Below, piece after piece: positions 17,481 through 26,517 of a stretch of 64,000 nucleotides of DNA. Under the pieces are notes generated by a model. It was not told the origin of the DNA, searched no databases, and was given only the letters and a program-made list of their open reading frames with translations. The position numbers were made by a program, and so were the translations under genes. The DNA is from Comamonadaceae bacterium (GTDB lineage: Bacteria > Pseudomonadota > Gammaproteobacteria > Burkholderiales > Burkholderiaceae_C): positions 62,001-126,000 of the forward strand of contig JAIXRJ010000017.1 of assembly GCA_027485235.1 (NCBI GenBank), in the 5' to 3' direction. Each line of letters starts with the position of its first letter. Positions within the stretch are counted from its first letter, which is position 1.

Positions 17481-18272
17481 TCAGGCTGCAACAGCAAACC
17501 AGGTCATCACTCCCCAAGCCAGCACATAAACGGCAGACCCAGCGCCCAGGGCTTGCAAGGCGTGACTGCCAAAGCAGCGTTCTCCAATCAAGCCCCACAG
17601 GGGGATGAGTTGCTGGGCGTGTACGCCCAAAAAATGCGCAGGGCGAATGTCTTGGTGCAGATGCCAGCCCACCAGCGGCAAGCCTTGGCCCGCTGGGGGT
17701 TGATGGCCCCCCAGCATGAAGCCACTCACGGTGGACAGGACGAAGGTGAAGACCAAGCCCACCACCACACCCCAGGCCGTGACAGACAAACCGTGGGGCC
17801 CACGCGCCGACCAGATCTCCCAAGCCAGCCAGGCTTGCGAGGCAGTGAGCCCGACCGCTGCCAGGCCCATCAGGCCAAACATGAAGGCGTGAAACGGGTC
17901 GCTGGTGTTGTAGTGCGACGCTGCCCCTCGCGAAGCCTGGTAGCTGATGTAGACCACTTCAAACAAGGAGGTGAGGACGATCAGCAGGCAGATGCCTTGG
18001 TAGGCATGGCCTTGCGCCACAGCCGGGTTGGCCCATTCGCTGAGCCACACGGTGGTCCAGACAAAGAGGGCGGTGGCGGCCATGAATTTCATGGGTTTGA
18101 CCCAAATGCCCACCTCTCGCAGGGTGCGGGCATCGCTGAGTGACATCAGACAGGTGAGCCCCAACGCAAGCCACATCAAGCCACCATAGATCAACAATGC
18201 CTTGGAGGCGAAAGAAAACCCATTCAGACTTTCAAGTGATTCCAAGCTTGATGCCCACAAATCATTTTTCAT
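17481..18272 (-). CDS. Conserved integral membrane protein of unknown function
   Basis: I do not recognise a characterised family. The 263-residue protein has about seven hydrophobic segments, a charged loop VGIWVKPMKFMAATALFVWT around residues 53-72, and histidines in GHQPPAGQGLPLVGWHLHQD and HFLGVHAQQLIPLWG that could bind metal or haem. The ATG at 18272 has AAGGA five bases upstream; a GTG precedes it directly. It follows chrA by 9 bases, so it is probably the last gene of that operon. Confidence 0.75.
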   Translation of the reverse strand: MKNDLWASSLESLESLNGFSFASKALLIYGGLMWLALGLTCLMSLSDARTLREVGIWVKPMKFMAATALFVWTTVWLSEWANPAVAQGHAYQGICLLIVLTSLFEVVYISYQASRGAASHYNTSDPFHAFMFGLMGLAAVGLTASQAWLAWEIWSARGPHGLSVTAWGVVVGLVFTFVLSTVSGFMLGGHQPPAGQGLPLVGWHLHQDIRPAHFLGVHAQQLIPLWGLIGERCFGSHALQALGAGSAVYVLAWGVMTWFAVAA

Positions 18273-18281
18273 CACAGTCCT

Positions 18282-19613
18282 TCACGTCAGTGCCCGTACC
18301 ACCAACCCCACCCCCGCACACAGCCCCAGCACCTGCATCACGCTGCGCTGCTGGCCGATCAGCAGCCATGCCGCCACCGCCGTCAGTGCGATGGCCCTGA
18401 AGTCGGGGCTTTGGCTCCAGCCTTGTGGCCACCAGCTGGCGTAGGCAAACACGCCAGCCAAGTGCAGCACCACACCGATCACGGCGGCCGTGATGGCTTG
18501 CAGGGGTCCGGCCAAGGTGGGCATCTGGCGTGTGGCTTCCACCAGCGGGCCACCGGCCAGGATGAACACGAACGAGGGCAAGAAGGTGAACCAGGTCACC
18601 ACGCAAGCCGCTGCGATACCGCCCAGCAAGGGGTGGCCCAAGAGGGCCTGGCTGTGCCCGCCGATGAAGCCCACAAAGGCCACCACGATGATGAGCGGTC
18701 CCGGTGTGCTTTCGCCCAAGGCCAAGCCGTCCATCATTTGTGGGGCCGTGAGCCAGCCGAAGTGTGTGACGGCCGCTTGTGTCACAAAGGGCAGCACCGC
18801 ATAAGCGCCGCCAAAGGTCAGCAAGGCCGCTTGTGTGAAAAAGCCGCCCATCTGCGTGAGCGTGTGGGTGGTGCCCAGCAGCAGGGCAATGCCCCCCAAA
18901 CTGATGGCCCAAAGCCCCACGCCCAGCAGCAAGGCACGCACCAGGCGGGTAGGGCTGTAATGGGTGTGCCCGGGTTGAGGCGTGTCGTCGTCCAGCCAAG
19001 CAGGGGCGTCGGGTGCTGTGCTGCCTGCGCCATGGGATGCCGCAGCCACGGGGCGATGGCGTGCCATCACGTCACCACAAAGTGCCGCGCCCAAGATGAT
19101 CCACGGAAAAGACAAGCCCCACAGCGTGCCCATGAGCGAGGCCACAGCCAGCGCCCACAGCCAAGGCGCTTTGAGCGTGCGTTTGGCCATGCGGTGCACC
19201 GCTTGCAGCACCAGCGCGGTCACGGCGGGCTTGAGGCTCCAGAGCAGCGCCTGGCCCCAAGGGTGTTGGCCCCACACGGTGTAGGCCCAGCTCAGACCAA
19301 TCAGCAGCACCAAGGATGGCAGCACAAACAGGGCACCGGCTGCGATGCCGCCGCGTGTGCCGTGCATCAGCCAGCCGGTGTAGGTGGCCAGTTGTTGTGC
19401 CTCGGGGCCGGGCAGCAGCATGCAGTAGTGCAGCGCGTGCAGGTAGCGCTGTTCAGAAATCCAGCGGCGGCGCAACACCAGCTCTTCGTGCATCAGGGCG
19501 ATCTGGCCTGCCGGACCACCAAAGCTGATACAGCCCAGCCACAACCAGAACTTCAGGGCCTGTACAAAGCTGACCGGGGCAGGGCGTACCGGGGTTTCAG
19601 GCGCGTCGTTCAT
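18282..19613 (-). CDS. chrA: Chromate ion transporter (CHR family, long two-domain form)
   Basis: A 443-residue membrane protein with two homologous halves. The first contains KFWLWLGCISFGGPAGQIALMHEE and LLPGPEAQQLATYTGW; the second contains FFTQAALLTFGGAYAVLPFV and LALGESTPGPLIIVVAFVGF. These are the paired FGGP / PGP motifs of CHR antiporters, which export chromate against sulfate. A charged linker of about 40 residues joins the halves. Its ATG overlaps the stop of the upstream small gene. Whether the substrate is chromate or another oxyanion is not shown by sequence. Confidence 0.9.
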   Translation of the reverse strand: MNDAPETPVRPAPVSFVQALKFWLWLGCISFGGPAGQIALMHEELVLRRRWISEQRYLHALHYCMLLPGPEAQQLATYTGWLMHGTRGGIAAGALFVLPSLVLLIGLSWAYTVWGQHPWGQALLWSLKPAVTALVLQAVHRMAKRTLKAPWLWALAVASLMGTLWGLSFPWIILGAALCGDVMARHRPVAAASHGAGSTAPDAPAWLDDDTPQPGHTHYSPTRLVRALLLGVGLWAISLGGIALLLGTTHTLTQMGGFFTQAALLTFGGAYAVLPFVTQAAVTHFGWLTAPQMMDGLALGESTPGPLIIVVAFVGFIGGHSQALLGHPLLGGIAAACVVTWFTFLPSFVFILAGGPLVEATRQMPTLAGPLQAITAAVIGVVLHLAGVFAYASWWPQGWSQSPDFRAIALTAVAAWLLIGQQRSVMQVLGLCAGVGLVVRALT

Positions 19614-19975
19614 GGGGCGTCCCAGTGATCGCGAAAGGCCTTGGCAAATGATGGGGTGCCACTGATGCTCAGGCTCAAAGTGATCTCGTCACCGGTCAAG
19701 GCATGAGGCGACAGGCGCAGCTTTTCATGTGCACTGTCCCAATGGGCGGATATGGGCGCGTTGGCCTTGTGGATGTGCAGATCAAAGTCCCACTCCGCGC
19801 CGTCTTCCAAGGGGCCAGGGGCTTGCGGGCTCGAGCGGTGGCCCCAGGCCAGCAGTTGCGTCACTTCCTGCAGCAAAGCGCTGGTGTGGCGGGCGGCGGG
19901 TTGGGCCAGCGCATCCCAGCAGACCACGCCTTCGCTGTCTTCGCTGCAGTCGAATTCCAAAAATTGCAAGTTCAT
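19610..19975 (-). CDS. Small conserved hypothetical protein coupled to chrA
   Basis: The 121-residue protein begins MNLQFLEFDCSEDSEG and ends with a segment ITLSLSISGTPSFAKAFRD. It is acidic, has no membrane segment and no recognised domain. From memory, similar short proteins sit beside chrA in other Comamonadaceae. Its stop overlaps the chrA start by ATGA, implying coupled translation and a linked role. The open frame extends 58 codons upstream, but the conserved-looking part begins at 19975. Confidence 0.7.
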   Translation of the reverse strand: MNLQFLEFDCSEDSEGVVCWDALAQPAARHTSALLQEVTQLLAWGHRSSPQAPGPLEDGAEWDFDLHIHKANAPISAHWDSAHEKLRLSPHALTGDEITLSLSISGTPSFAKAFRDHWDAP

Positions 19976-20378
19976 GCCTTGTATTTCATTCCATGCCGAG
20001 ATTGTCCCCGCAGTTCCTGGGCTGTCTCGCTGGATACAGTCAATCGGTTTGTGGCCTGAAATTTGAGTGAAGATCGGTTTCCCAAAGGTTTGACGAGAAT
20101 AAACAAATCCGATTGTGGACGCTCGGGCGCGTGCAGGAACTGTCCCCACGCCTTGACGAACGCAATAGGGTCAGAATCACCAGCGAAGAGGGCCTTTCAG
20201 CCAGTATCGTGGAGCAGCACCCGCAAGCGATCCTGAAGATCTGCCACAGCTTGGTGTCGTTGGAGTTTGGCCATGGGGTGCCCGCCAGCGATGCCGCCGC
20301 ACCGTGTGAGAAGCCCCCAATTGTTGGACACACTGCGGGGCTTGGCCCGCAAGCTTTGAATTAGAAAGGAAGGACAAC
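19976..20378. other. Intergenic stretch between divergent chrA operon and vanA
   Basis: About 400 bases without a supported gene. It must hold the promoters of the leftward chrA unit and rightward vanA. A short plus-strand frame (about 20113-20364; ends with TAG just before the vanA ribosome site AAGGAAGG) has a plausible codon pattern in part (RITSEEGLSASIVEQHPQAI) but no match I recognise and no good start. It may be a relic of an upstream regulator. No convincing -35/-10 pair was found. Confidence 0.4.
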
Positions 20379-21431
20379 ATGTTCATCACAAACACTTGGT
20401 ATGTGGCCTGCACCATCAGCGAACTCGAGGCCTTGGGCGACAAGCCCCTGGGCCGCACCATCTGCAACGAGAAGATGGCGTTCTTCAAAGGCCCGGATGG
20501 CCGAGTGGCGGCGGTCGAGGACTTTTGCCCGCACCGCGGCGCCCCCTTGTCGCTGGGCAAGGTGTGCAAAGGCCATTTGCAGTGCGGCTACCACGGCTTG
20601 GAAATGGGCGTGGACGGCAAAACCGTGCAGATGCCCGGTCAGCGTGTGAAGGGCTTTCCGGCCATCAAAGCGTTTGCCGTGGTCGAGCGATATGGTTTTG
20701 TCTGGGTTTGGCCCGGCGACCCCTCCAAGGCCGATGAATCGCAGATGCCAGTGTTCGAATTTTTTGAAAACCCGGCTTGGGCCTACGGTGGCGGGCTCTA
20801 CCACGTCAAGGCCGACTACCGCTTGATGATCGACAACCTGATGGACCTGACACACGAGACCTATGTGCACGCCACCAGCATCGGTCAGCCCGAAATCGAC
20901 GAGACGCCTTGCACCACCTCGGTAGAGGATGACCAAGTCATTTTGCAGCGCCACATGCAAGGCATTCAGGCGCCGCCGTTTTGGCAAATGGCCATGCGCG
21001 CCAATGGTCTGGACCCCCAGGCCAAGGTCGACCGTTGGCAAATTTGCCGCTTCACGCCGCCCACCCACATCATGATCGACGTGGGCGTGGCGCTGGCGGG
21101 CAAGGGCGGCTTTGACGCGGCACCGGAGCACAAGGCCTACAGCGTGGTGGTGGACTTCATCACACCCGAAACCGAAACCTCGCATTGGTACCATTGGGGC
21201 ATGGCCCGCCAGTTCAAGCCCGATGATGCGGCGCTGACCGACCAAATTCGGGCTGGCCAAGGCGGCATCTTCCATGAGGACATGGAGATGCTGCAATTGC
21301 AACAAGCCAACATCGACCAATGGCCTGACCGAAAACTGCTCATGCTCAACATCGATTCGGGCGGCGTGCAGTCTCGCCGCATCATCGACCGTTTGCTGGC
21401 CCAAGAACACAACAAGGAAGTCACCGCATGA
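20379..21431 (+). CDS. vanA: Vanillate O-demethylase, oxygenase subunit
   Basis: VanA demethylates vanillate to protocatechuate and formaldehyde. The 350-residue protein has Rieske ligands C50, H52, C69 and H72 (FCPHRGAPLSLG, QCGYHGLEMG) and iron ligands N153, D156, H159 and H164 (MIDNLMDLTHETYVHATS). Highly typical VanA segments run throughout: WYVACTISELEALGDKPLGR, YGGGLYHVKADYRLMIDN and LLMLNIDSGGVQSRRIIDR. Its stop overlaps the next start as ATGA. Its product feeds the lig genes downstream. A close paralogue acting on another methoxy- or carboxy-benzoate cannot be excluded. Confidence 0.88.
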   Translation: MFITNTWYVACTISELEALGDKPLGRTICNEKMAFFKGPDGRVAAVEDFCPHRGAPLSLGKVCKGHLQCGYHGLEMGVDGKTVQMPGQRVKGFPAIKAFAVVERYGFVWVWPGDPSKADESQMPVFEFFENPAWAYGGGLYHVKADYRLMIDNLMDLTHETYVHATSIGQPEIDETPCTTSVEDDQVILQRHMQGIQAPPFWQMAMRANGLDPQAKVDRWQICRFTPPTHIMIDVGVALAGKGGFDAAPEHKAYSVVVDFITPETETSHWYHWGMARQFKPDDAALTDQIRAGQGGIFHEDMEMLQLQQANIDQWPDRKLLMLNIDSGGVQSRRIIDRLLAQEHNKEVTA

Positions 21432-21736
21432 GTTCTGTAGACCTCACCCAAACCCCCATCTCTGCCGACGGCAGTTTTGAAGTTCAGCTGCAAAAAAGCG
21501 GTCTGACCTTGAAGGTCAGCAAAGACGAATCCATCCTGAAAGTCCTCCAGGATGCGGGGCACGATGTGCCGTTCTCTTGTTCAGAAGGCATTTGTGGCAC
21601 CTGTACCACCCGTGTGCTGGCGGGCCAACCCGACCACTGGGACATGTACCTGACCCCTGACGAGCAGGCAAAGGGCGATTGCATGATGGTCTGCTGCTCG
21701 CGCAGTCAGACAGCCCGCTTGGTGCTGGATTTGTAA
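21428..21736 (+). CDS. Stand-alone plant-type [2Fe-2S] ferredoxin (equals the C-terminal domain of VanB)
   Basis: At 102 residues it corresponds only to the ferredoxin domain of phthalate-dioxygenase-reductase-type proteins. Cluster ligands are C51, C56 and C59 (CSEGICGTC) and C89 (VCCSRS). The ending SRSQTARLVLDL closely resembles the end of VanB. The FMN and NAD(H) domains normally fused in front (about 220 residues) are absent here and on either side. It is translationally coupled to vanA, so it is probably the electron donor to VanA, reduced by an enzyme encoded elsewhere. Confidence 0.88.
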   Translation: MSSVDLTQTPISADGSFEVQLQKSGLTLKVSKDESILKVLQDAGHDVPFSCSEGICGTCTTRVLAGQPDHWDMYLTPDEQAKGDCMMVCCSRSQTARLVLDL

Positions 21737-21745
21737 GTCTGACTC

Positions 21746-21775
21746 TTGCAGGAGTCGCACCCTGTGCGCGAAGCC
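21746..21775. repeat. REP-like palindromic element (short or decayed)
   Basis: TTGCAGGAGTCGCAC followed by CCT and GTGCGCGA resembles the GTAGGAGC-type REP elements of proteobacteria. The TTGCAGGAG head recurs at 55140. Stem TCGCAC/GTGCG is 5-6 bp. It lies just after the ferredoxin stop. Confidence 0.45.
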
Positions 21776-21797
21776 AGGCCATTCAGCGACCCTCACC

Positions 21798-22751
21798 ATG
21801 AATTCCACCCTCCACATTCTGGGCATCACCGGCCCTATTTATCTGGCGATTGCGCTGGGTTATGGTTTTACCCGCAGTGGGCTGTTCGCCAAAGCCGATC
21901 TGCAGGTCATGGGTAAATTTGTCCTGAACCTGGCCTTGCCCGCCTTGTTGTTCAATTCGCTGGCTGAGCGTCGCTTGGCTGAAATCCTCAATGCGCATTA
22001 CCTCTTGGCCTATGCACTGGGGTCCTTGCTGGTGGGGCTGGGCGGCTTGTTGTGGGCGCGTCAAGTCAAACAGCACAGCTTGAGTTACAGCAGCATGATG
22101 GCCATGGGCATGTCGTGCCCCAACAGTGGCTTTGTCGGGTATCCGATCATGCTCTTGACCTTGGGCCCGGTCGCTGGGGTCGCCCTGGCGCTGAACATGG
22201 TGGTCGAGAACCTGCTGATCATTCCCTTGATGCTGGCGGTGGCCGATGCCGAAGGTGGGCTGCGCGGGCACTGGCGGCGGGTGCTCGTGCAATCTCTCGA
22301 GAACCTGGCAAAAAACCCGATGATCTGGGGCATTGCCGGCGGCTTTCTTTTTTCCTGGTTTGACCTTGAGTTGTTGCCACCGCTGGCCCGCACGGTCAAT
22401 TTGTTTGCGCAGGCCAGCGCGGTACTGGCCTTGTTTGTCATCGGTGGTTCGCTGGTGGGCCTGAAGGTCGAGGGCCTGCAGAGCACGGTCTCTCAGATCA
22501 CCTTTGGCAAATTGTTGGTTCACCCTTTGGCCATTTTTCTGGTGCTGACATGGGTTGTGCCTGTGACCGATCCGGCGTTGCGCTCAGCGGCTTTGCTGTC
22601 GGGGGCCTTGCCCATGTTGAGCATCTTCACCATCCTTTACCAGCGCCATGGCCATGGCGCCATCAGTGCGGCGGCCTTGTTGGTGACCACGGTGGTGTCT
22701 TTCTTCTCACTCAGCGCTTTGTTGTGGGTGATGCAGAACGGCTATGTTTGA
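21798..22751 (+). CDS. AEC (auxin efflux carrier) family permease
   Basis: A 317-residue membrane protein with about ten hydrophobic segments and AEC features: LGYGFTRSGLFAKADLQVMGKFVLNLALPALLF at the start and MGMSCPNSGFVGYPIM in the middle. Bacterial AEC proteins move organic acids such as malate or malonate. Its place after vanA and the ferredoxin suggests uptake of vanillate or another aromatic acid, but this is inference. Confidence 0.85.
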   Translation: MNSTLHILGITGPIYLAIALGYGFTRSGLFAKADLQVMGKFVLNLALPALLFNSLAERRLAEILNAHYLLAYALGSLLVGLGGLLWARQVKQHSLSYSSMMAMGMSCPNSGFVGYPIMLLTLGPVAGVALALNMVVENLLIIPLMLAVADAEGGLRGHWRRVLVQSLENLAKNPMIWGIAGGFLFSWFDLELLPPLARTVNLFAQASAVLALFVIGGSLVGLKVEGLQSTVSQITFGKLLVHPLAIFLVLTWVVPVTDPALRSAALLSGALPMLSIFTILYQRHGHGAISAAALLVTTVVSFFSLSALLWVMQNGYV

Positions 22752-22756
22752 TGCGA

Positions 22757-23665
22757 TCAGGGTGTCAGCCAGCGACTGGCCACCTCGGTGATCAAGTCGA
22801 GTGTGGCTTGCTGGGTGAGGGTGGCCGGGCGCAGTGAGCTGACGGCGGTGTTGAGCTGGATGGTCAGGGCGGGGCCTGAGATTGGTCGCACCGAAAACGC
22901 CGATGGACGCACCGAACGCATGACGGCATTGCGCGACAAGATGGCATAGCCTGCGCCGTCGGCCACCAGGTCAAGGATGGCACTCACGCCGTCGATCTCC
23001 AGCGCGATGAGTGGGCGGCAGCCGATGGCGGCCATTTCAGACTCCACATGCATGCGGATCGCATTGGGGCGGGTGGGGATCACCAAGGGCAGGCTGGCCA
23101 CTTCTTTCAAAGGGATGGCCGCGGGCGGCGGGTCTTCTTGCAGGCCGGCTGGGCGCGGTTGTACCCACAACAATTCTTCTTTGACCAAGGGACTGTGTGC
23201 GATCCCTGGGATCGGGCTGGGGTTGTAGAGCAGCGCAATGTCCAAGCGGCCGTTTTGCAGGTTTTCCTGCATGGCGCTGGACAGGCCTTCGCTGATGGAC
23301 AACTGGGCTTCGGGCATCTTGGTGCGGAAGGCCCGCGTCAAGGGCACGGTGATCACTCGGGCCACGCTGGGCGGCATCCCCAAGGCCACGCGACCTGTCA
23401 GGCCACTGCGCACCCGGCCCAGTTCCTCTCGTGCCCGCTCGACCTGGTGCAAGATGCCCCGGCCGTGCTCCAGCAGCAGCTGCCCGGCTTGGGTCGGCGT
23501 GGCACCCCGGCCATTGCGCACCAGCAGGTTTTGCCGGAGCTCCACTTCGAGCAGGCGCACTTGGCGGCTGAGTGCGGGTTGTGCGATGTTCAAGGCTTGG
23601 GCGGCGCGGGTGAAGCTGCCCAGTTCGGCCACACGCACAAAGTATTCGAGCTGTTTGAGGTCCAT
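22757..23665 (-). CDS. LysR-family transcriptional regulator, likely controlling the lig operon
   Basis: A 302-residue regulator with an N-terminal winged helix-turn-helix (MDLKQLEYFVRVAELGSFTRAAQALNIAQPALSRQVRLLE, residues 1-40) and a periplasmic-binding-like effector domain. It diverges from ligJ across a 147-base gap, the classic arrangement for a LysR activator of the adjacent pathway. Likely effectors are protocatechuate or a ring-cleavage product. It ends five bases from the converging AEC gene. Confidence 0.9.
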   Translation of the reverse strand: MDLKQLEYFVRVAELGSFTRAAQALNIAQPALSRQVRLLEVELRQNLLVRNGRGATPTQAGQLLLEHGRGILHQVERAREELGRVRSGLTGRVALGMPPSVARVITVPLTRAFRTKMPEAQLSISEGLSSAMQENLQNGRLDIALLYNPSPIPGIAHSPLVKEELLWVQPRPAGLQEDPPPAAIPLKEVASLPLVIPTRPNAIRMHVESEMAAIGCRPLIALEIDGVSAILDLVADGAGYAILSRNAVMRSVRPSAFSVRPISGPALTIQLNTAVSSLRPATLTQQATLDLITEVASRWLTP

Positions 23666-23689
23666 GGGAGGCTTTCAGTGAGCATGATT

Positions 23690-23723
23690 TTGTCATACCC
23701 ATCGCTTTGTTATACAAATTTGT
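23690..23723. promoter_or_regulatory. Candidate LysR binding region for the lig operon
   Basis: Two near-identical decamers, TTTGTCATAC (23690-23699) and TTTGTTATAC (23706-23715), are 16 bases apart. They are followed by the perfect palindrome ACAAATTTGT (23714-23723). The region sits in the lysR-ligJ gap, where LysR recognition and activation sites are expected. Confidence 0.5.
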
Positions 23724-23812
23724 TCTAGCTGGTAGAGGGTGCGCTGGCTGGGTCAGCGCAGGGGCAGACTGCACAATAGAGGGCAGACACCAGACCCACT
23801 TAGGAATCCGCC

Positions 23813-24859
23813 ATGAGCCAAACCCAGCCCTTGATCATCGACGTGCACGGTCACTACACCACCGCCCCCAAGGCGCTGGAAGACTGGCGCAACCGCCAGA
23901 TCGCGGGCATCAAGGACCATGCGTCCATGCCCAAAGTGTCCGAGCTGAAAATCAGCGACGACGAGTTGCGCGAGACCATCGAGACCAACCAACTGGCCAA
24001 GATGAAAGAGCGTGGCTCGGACATCACCATCTTCAGCCCCCGCGCCAGCTTCATGGCCCACCACATTGGCGACTTCAATGTCTCGTCCACCTGGGCGGCG
24101 ATCTGCAACGAACTCTGCTACCGCGTGGCGCAACTCTTCCCCGACCACTTTGTGCCTGCGGCCATGCTGCCCCAGTCGCCTGGCGTGGACCCGGCAACTT
24201 GCATCCCTGAGCTGGTCAAGTGCGTGGCGCAATACGGCAACGTCGGCATCAACCTGAACCCTGACCCGTCGGGCGGTCACTGGACATCGCCGCCATTGAG
24301 CGACAAGGCCTGGTATCCCATATACGAAAAGATGGTTGAGTACGACATCCCCGCGATGATCCATGTGAGCACCAGCTGCAACAGCTGCTTTCACACCACG
24401 GGCGCGCATTACCTGAACGCCGACACCACCGCCTTCATGCAGTGCCTGACCAGCGATTTGTTCAAGGACTTCCCGACATTGAAGTTTTTGATCCCACACG
24501 GCGGCGGTGCAGTGCCTTACCACTGGGGCCGTTTCCGTGGCTTGGCGCAGGAGATCAAAAAGCCTTTGTTGTCCGAGCACCTGCTGAACAACATCTTCTT
24601 TGACACCTGCGTGTACCACCAGCCCGGCATTGACCTGCTGACCAAAGTCATTCCGGTCAAGAACATCCTGTTCGCCTCCGAGATGATCGGCGCGGTGCGG
24701 GGTATTGACCCCGAAACTGGCCATTACTTCGACGACACCAAGCGCTATGTGCAAGCCACGGCCAACCTGAACGACGAAGAGCGTTACATGGTCTACGAAG
24801 GCAATGCGCGTCGCGTGTTCAAGCGTTTGGACGACCAGCTCAAGGCCAAAGGCCAATAA
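23813..24859 (+). CDS. ligJ: 4-Oxalomesaconate hydratase
   Basis: The enzyme hydrates 4-oxalomesaconate to 4-carboxy-4-hydroxy-2-oxoadipate, the penultimate step of protocatechuate 4,5-cleavage. It belongs to the amidohydrolase superfamily; metal ligands begin with D10-H12-H14 (IIDVHGHY). Further landmarks are [20 protein letters not shown] and [19 protein letters not shown]. The 348-residue length fits. It leads the six-gene lig set on this strand. Confidence 0.9.
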   Translation: MSQTQPLIIDVHGHYTTAPKALEDWRNRQIAGIKDHASMPKVSELKISDDELRETIETNQLAKMKERGSDITIFSPRASFMAHHIGDFNVSSTWAAICNELCYRVAQLFPDHFVPAAMLPQSPGVDPATCIPELVKCVAQYGNVGINLNPDPSGGHWTSPPLSDKAWYPIYEKMVEYDIPAMIHVSTSCNSCFHTTGAHYLNADTTAFMQCLTSDLFKDFPTLKFLIPHGGGAVPYHWGRFRGLAQEIKKPLLSEHLLNNIFFDTCVYHQPGIDLLTKVIPVKNILFASEMIGAVRGIDPETGHYFDDTKRYVQATANLNDEERYMVYEGNARRVFKRLDDQLKAKGQ

Positions 24860-24887
24860 GTCACTTCAAGAAATTCAGGAGAAAACC

Positions 24888-25571
24888 ATGTACGAACTCG
24901 GCGTTGTTTACCGCAACATCACCCGCGCTGACCGCGCTGCCACCGACGGTTTGGCTGCTTTGGGCTCGGCCACCGTGCACGAAGCCATGGGCCGTGTTGG
25001 CCTCATGCAGCCTTACATGCGCCCCATCTATCCAGGTGCTCAGGTGTCCGGCACGGCCGTCACCGTGTTGCTGCACCCCGGCGACAACTGGATGATGCAT
25101 GTGGCCGCTGAACAGATTCAGCCCGGCGACATCGTGGTCGCAGCCATCACCGCCGAATGCACCGACGGTTATTTTGGCGACTTGTTGGCCACTTCATTCA
25201 TGGCCCGAGGCGCACGCGCCTTGATCATCGATGCCGGTGTGCGCGATGTGAAAGAGCTGACCCGCATGGGCTTTCCCGCTTGGAGCAAAGCCATCAGCAG
25301 CAAGGGCACGATCAAGGCGACGGTGGGCTCGGTCAATATACCGGTGGTATGCGCCGGCATGATTGTCCAGCCCGGCGACGCGATCGTGGCCGACGACGAC
25401 GGTGTGGTTTGTGTCCCCAAGGCCCTGGTGGCCAAGACGCTGCAGGACGCCCAGGCGCGCGAAGCCAACGAAGGCGCCAAGCGCGAAAAATTGGCACAAG
25501 GCGTGTTGGGTCTGGACATGTACAAGATGCGCGAGCCGCTGGCGGCAGCAGGTTTGAAATACATCGATTGA
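24888..25571 (+). CDS. ligK: 4-Carboxy-4-hydroxy-2-oxoadipate aldolase
   Basis: This class II, metal-dependent aldolase of the HMG/CHA family splits CHA to pyruvate and oxaloacetate, finishing the pathway. The 227-residue protein has [22 protein letters not shown] and the active-site arginine and aspartate R119-D120 ([16 protein letters not shown]), then [20 protein letters not shown] precedes the ATG at 24888; the frame stays open further upstream but would overlap ligJ. Confidence 0.92.
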   Translation: MYELGVVYRNITRADRAATDGLAALGSATVHEAMGRVGLMQPYMRPIYPGAQVSGTAVTVLLHPGDNWMMHVAAEQIQPGDIVVAAITAECTDGYFGDLLATSFMARGARALIIDAGVRDVKELTRMGFPAWSKAISSKGTIKATVGSVNIPVVCAGMIVQPGDAIVADDDGVVCVPKALVAKTLQDAQAREANEGAKREKLAQGVLGLDMYKMREPLAAAGLKYID

Positions 25572-25581
25572 GGCGCAGACC

Positions 25582-26517
25582 ATGACAAAACCCACGACCG
25601 GTGACTTCACCAAAACCGCAGGCTGGATGGACTGGTACACCGGTCCTGCCAAGCCCCGATTCCAATTGCCCGCAGGCGCGGTCGACGCGCACTGCCACGT
25701 GTTCGGCCCCGGTGCCGAGTTTCCCTATGCACCCGAGCGCAAATACACACCCTGCGACGCTTCCAAGCACCAGCTGTACGCGTTGCGGGACCACCTGGGC
25801 TTTGCCCGCAACGTGGTGGTGCAAGCCACTTGCCATGGCGCTGACAACCGCGCCATGGTCGATGCCTTGGTCAACTCCGGCGGCAAGGCCCGTGGCGTGG
25901 CCACCGTCAAACGCAGCGTGACCGACCAGGAAATTCAAGCCATGCACGACGCCGGTGTGCGTGGTGTGCGCTTCAATTTCGTCAAGCGCCTGGTGGACTT
26001 CACACCCAAGGACGAGTTGCTGGAAATCGCCAGCCGCATCGCCCAATGGGGCTGGCATGTGGTCATCTATTTTGAAGCCGTGGACTTGCCCGAGCTGTGG
26101 GACTTTTTCACCGCACTGCCCACCACCGTGGTGGTGGACCACATGGGCCGCCCCGATGTCTCGTTGCCGGTGGATGGGCCGCAGTTCGCGCTGTTCCAGA
26201 AGTTCATGCGCGAACACCAGAACGTGTGGAGCAAAGTGTCTTGCCCTGAGCGTTTGTCCGTCACGGGCCCCAAGGCACTCAACGGCGAGCAGAACGCTTA
26301 CCAGGACGTGATCCCGTTTGCCCAGCGCATCGTGCAGGAGTTCCCCGATCGCGTGCTCTGGGGTACCGACTGGCCCCACCCCAACTTGAAGGACCACATG
26401 CCCGACGATGGCTTGTTGGTGGACTTCATCCCGCACATCGCGCCGACTGCCGAGTTACAACAGAAACTGCTGGTGGACAACCCGATGCGCTTGTATTGGC
26501 CTGAGGAGTCAAACTGA
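25582..26517 (+). CDS. ligI: 2-Pyrone-4,6-dicarboxylate hydrolase
   Basis: LigI opens the lactone PDC to 4-oxalomesaconate. The 311-residue amidohydrolase shows H37 and H39 (VDAHCHVFGPG), the PDC-binding ATVKRSVTD segment, DHMGRPD and the barrel-end aspartate in WGTDWPHPNLKDHMPDDG. Its TGA shares one base with the ligA ATG (TGATG). Confidence 0.92.
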   Translation: MTKPTTGDFTKTAGWMDWYTGPAKPRFQLPAGAVDAHCHVFGPGAEFPYAPERKYTPCDASKHQLYALRDHLGFARNVVVQATCHGADNRAMVDALVNSGGKARGVATVKRSVTDQEIQAMHDAGVRGVRFNFVKRLVDFTPKDELLEIASRIAQWGWHVVIYFEAVDLPELWDFFTALPTTVVVDHMGRPDVSLPVDGPQFALFQKFMREHQNVWSKVSCPERLSVTGPKALNGEQNAYQDVIPFAQRIVQEFPDRVLWGTDWPHPNLKDHMPDDGLLVDFIPHIAPTAELQQKLLVDNPMRLYWPEESN

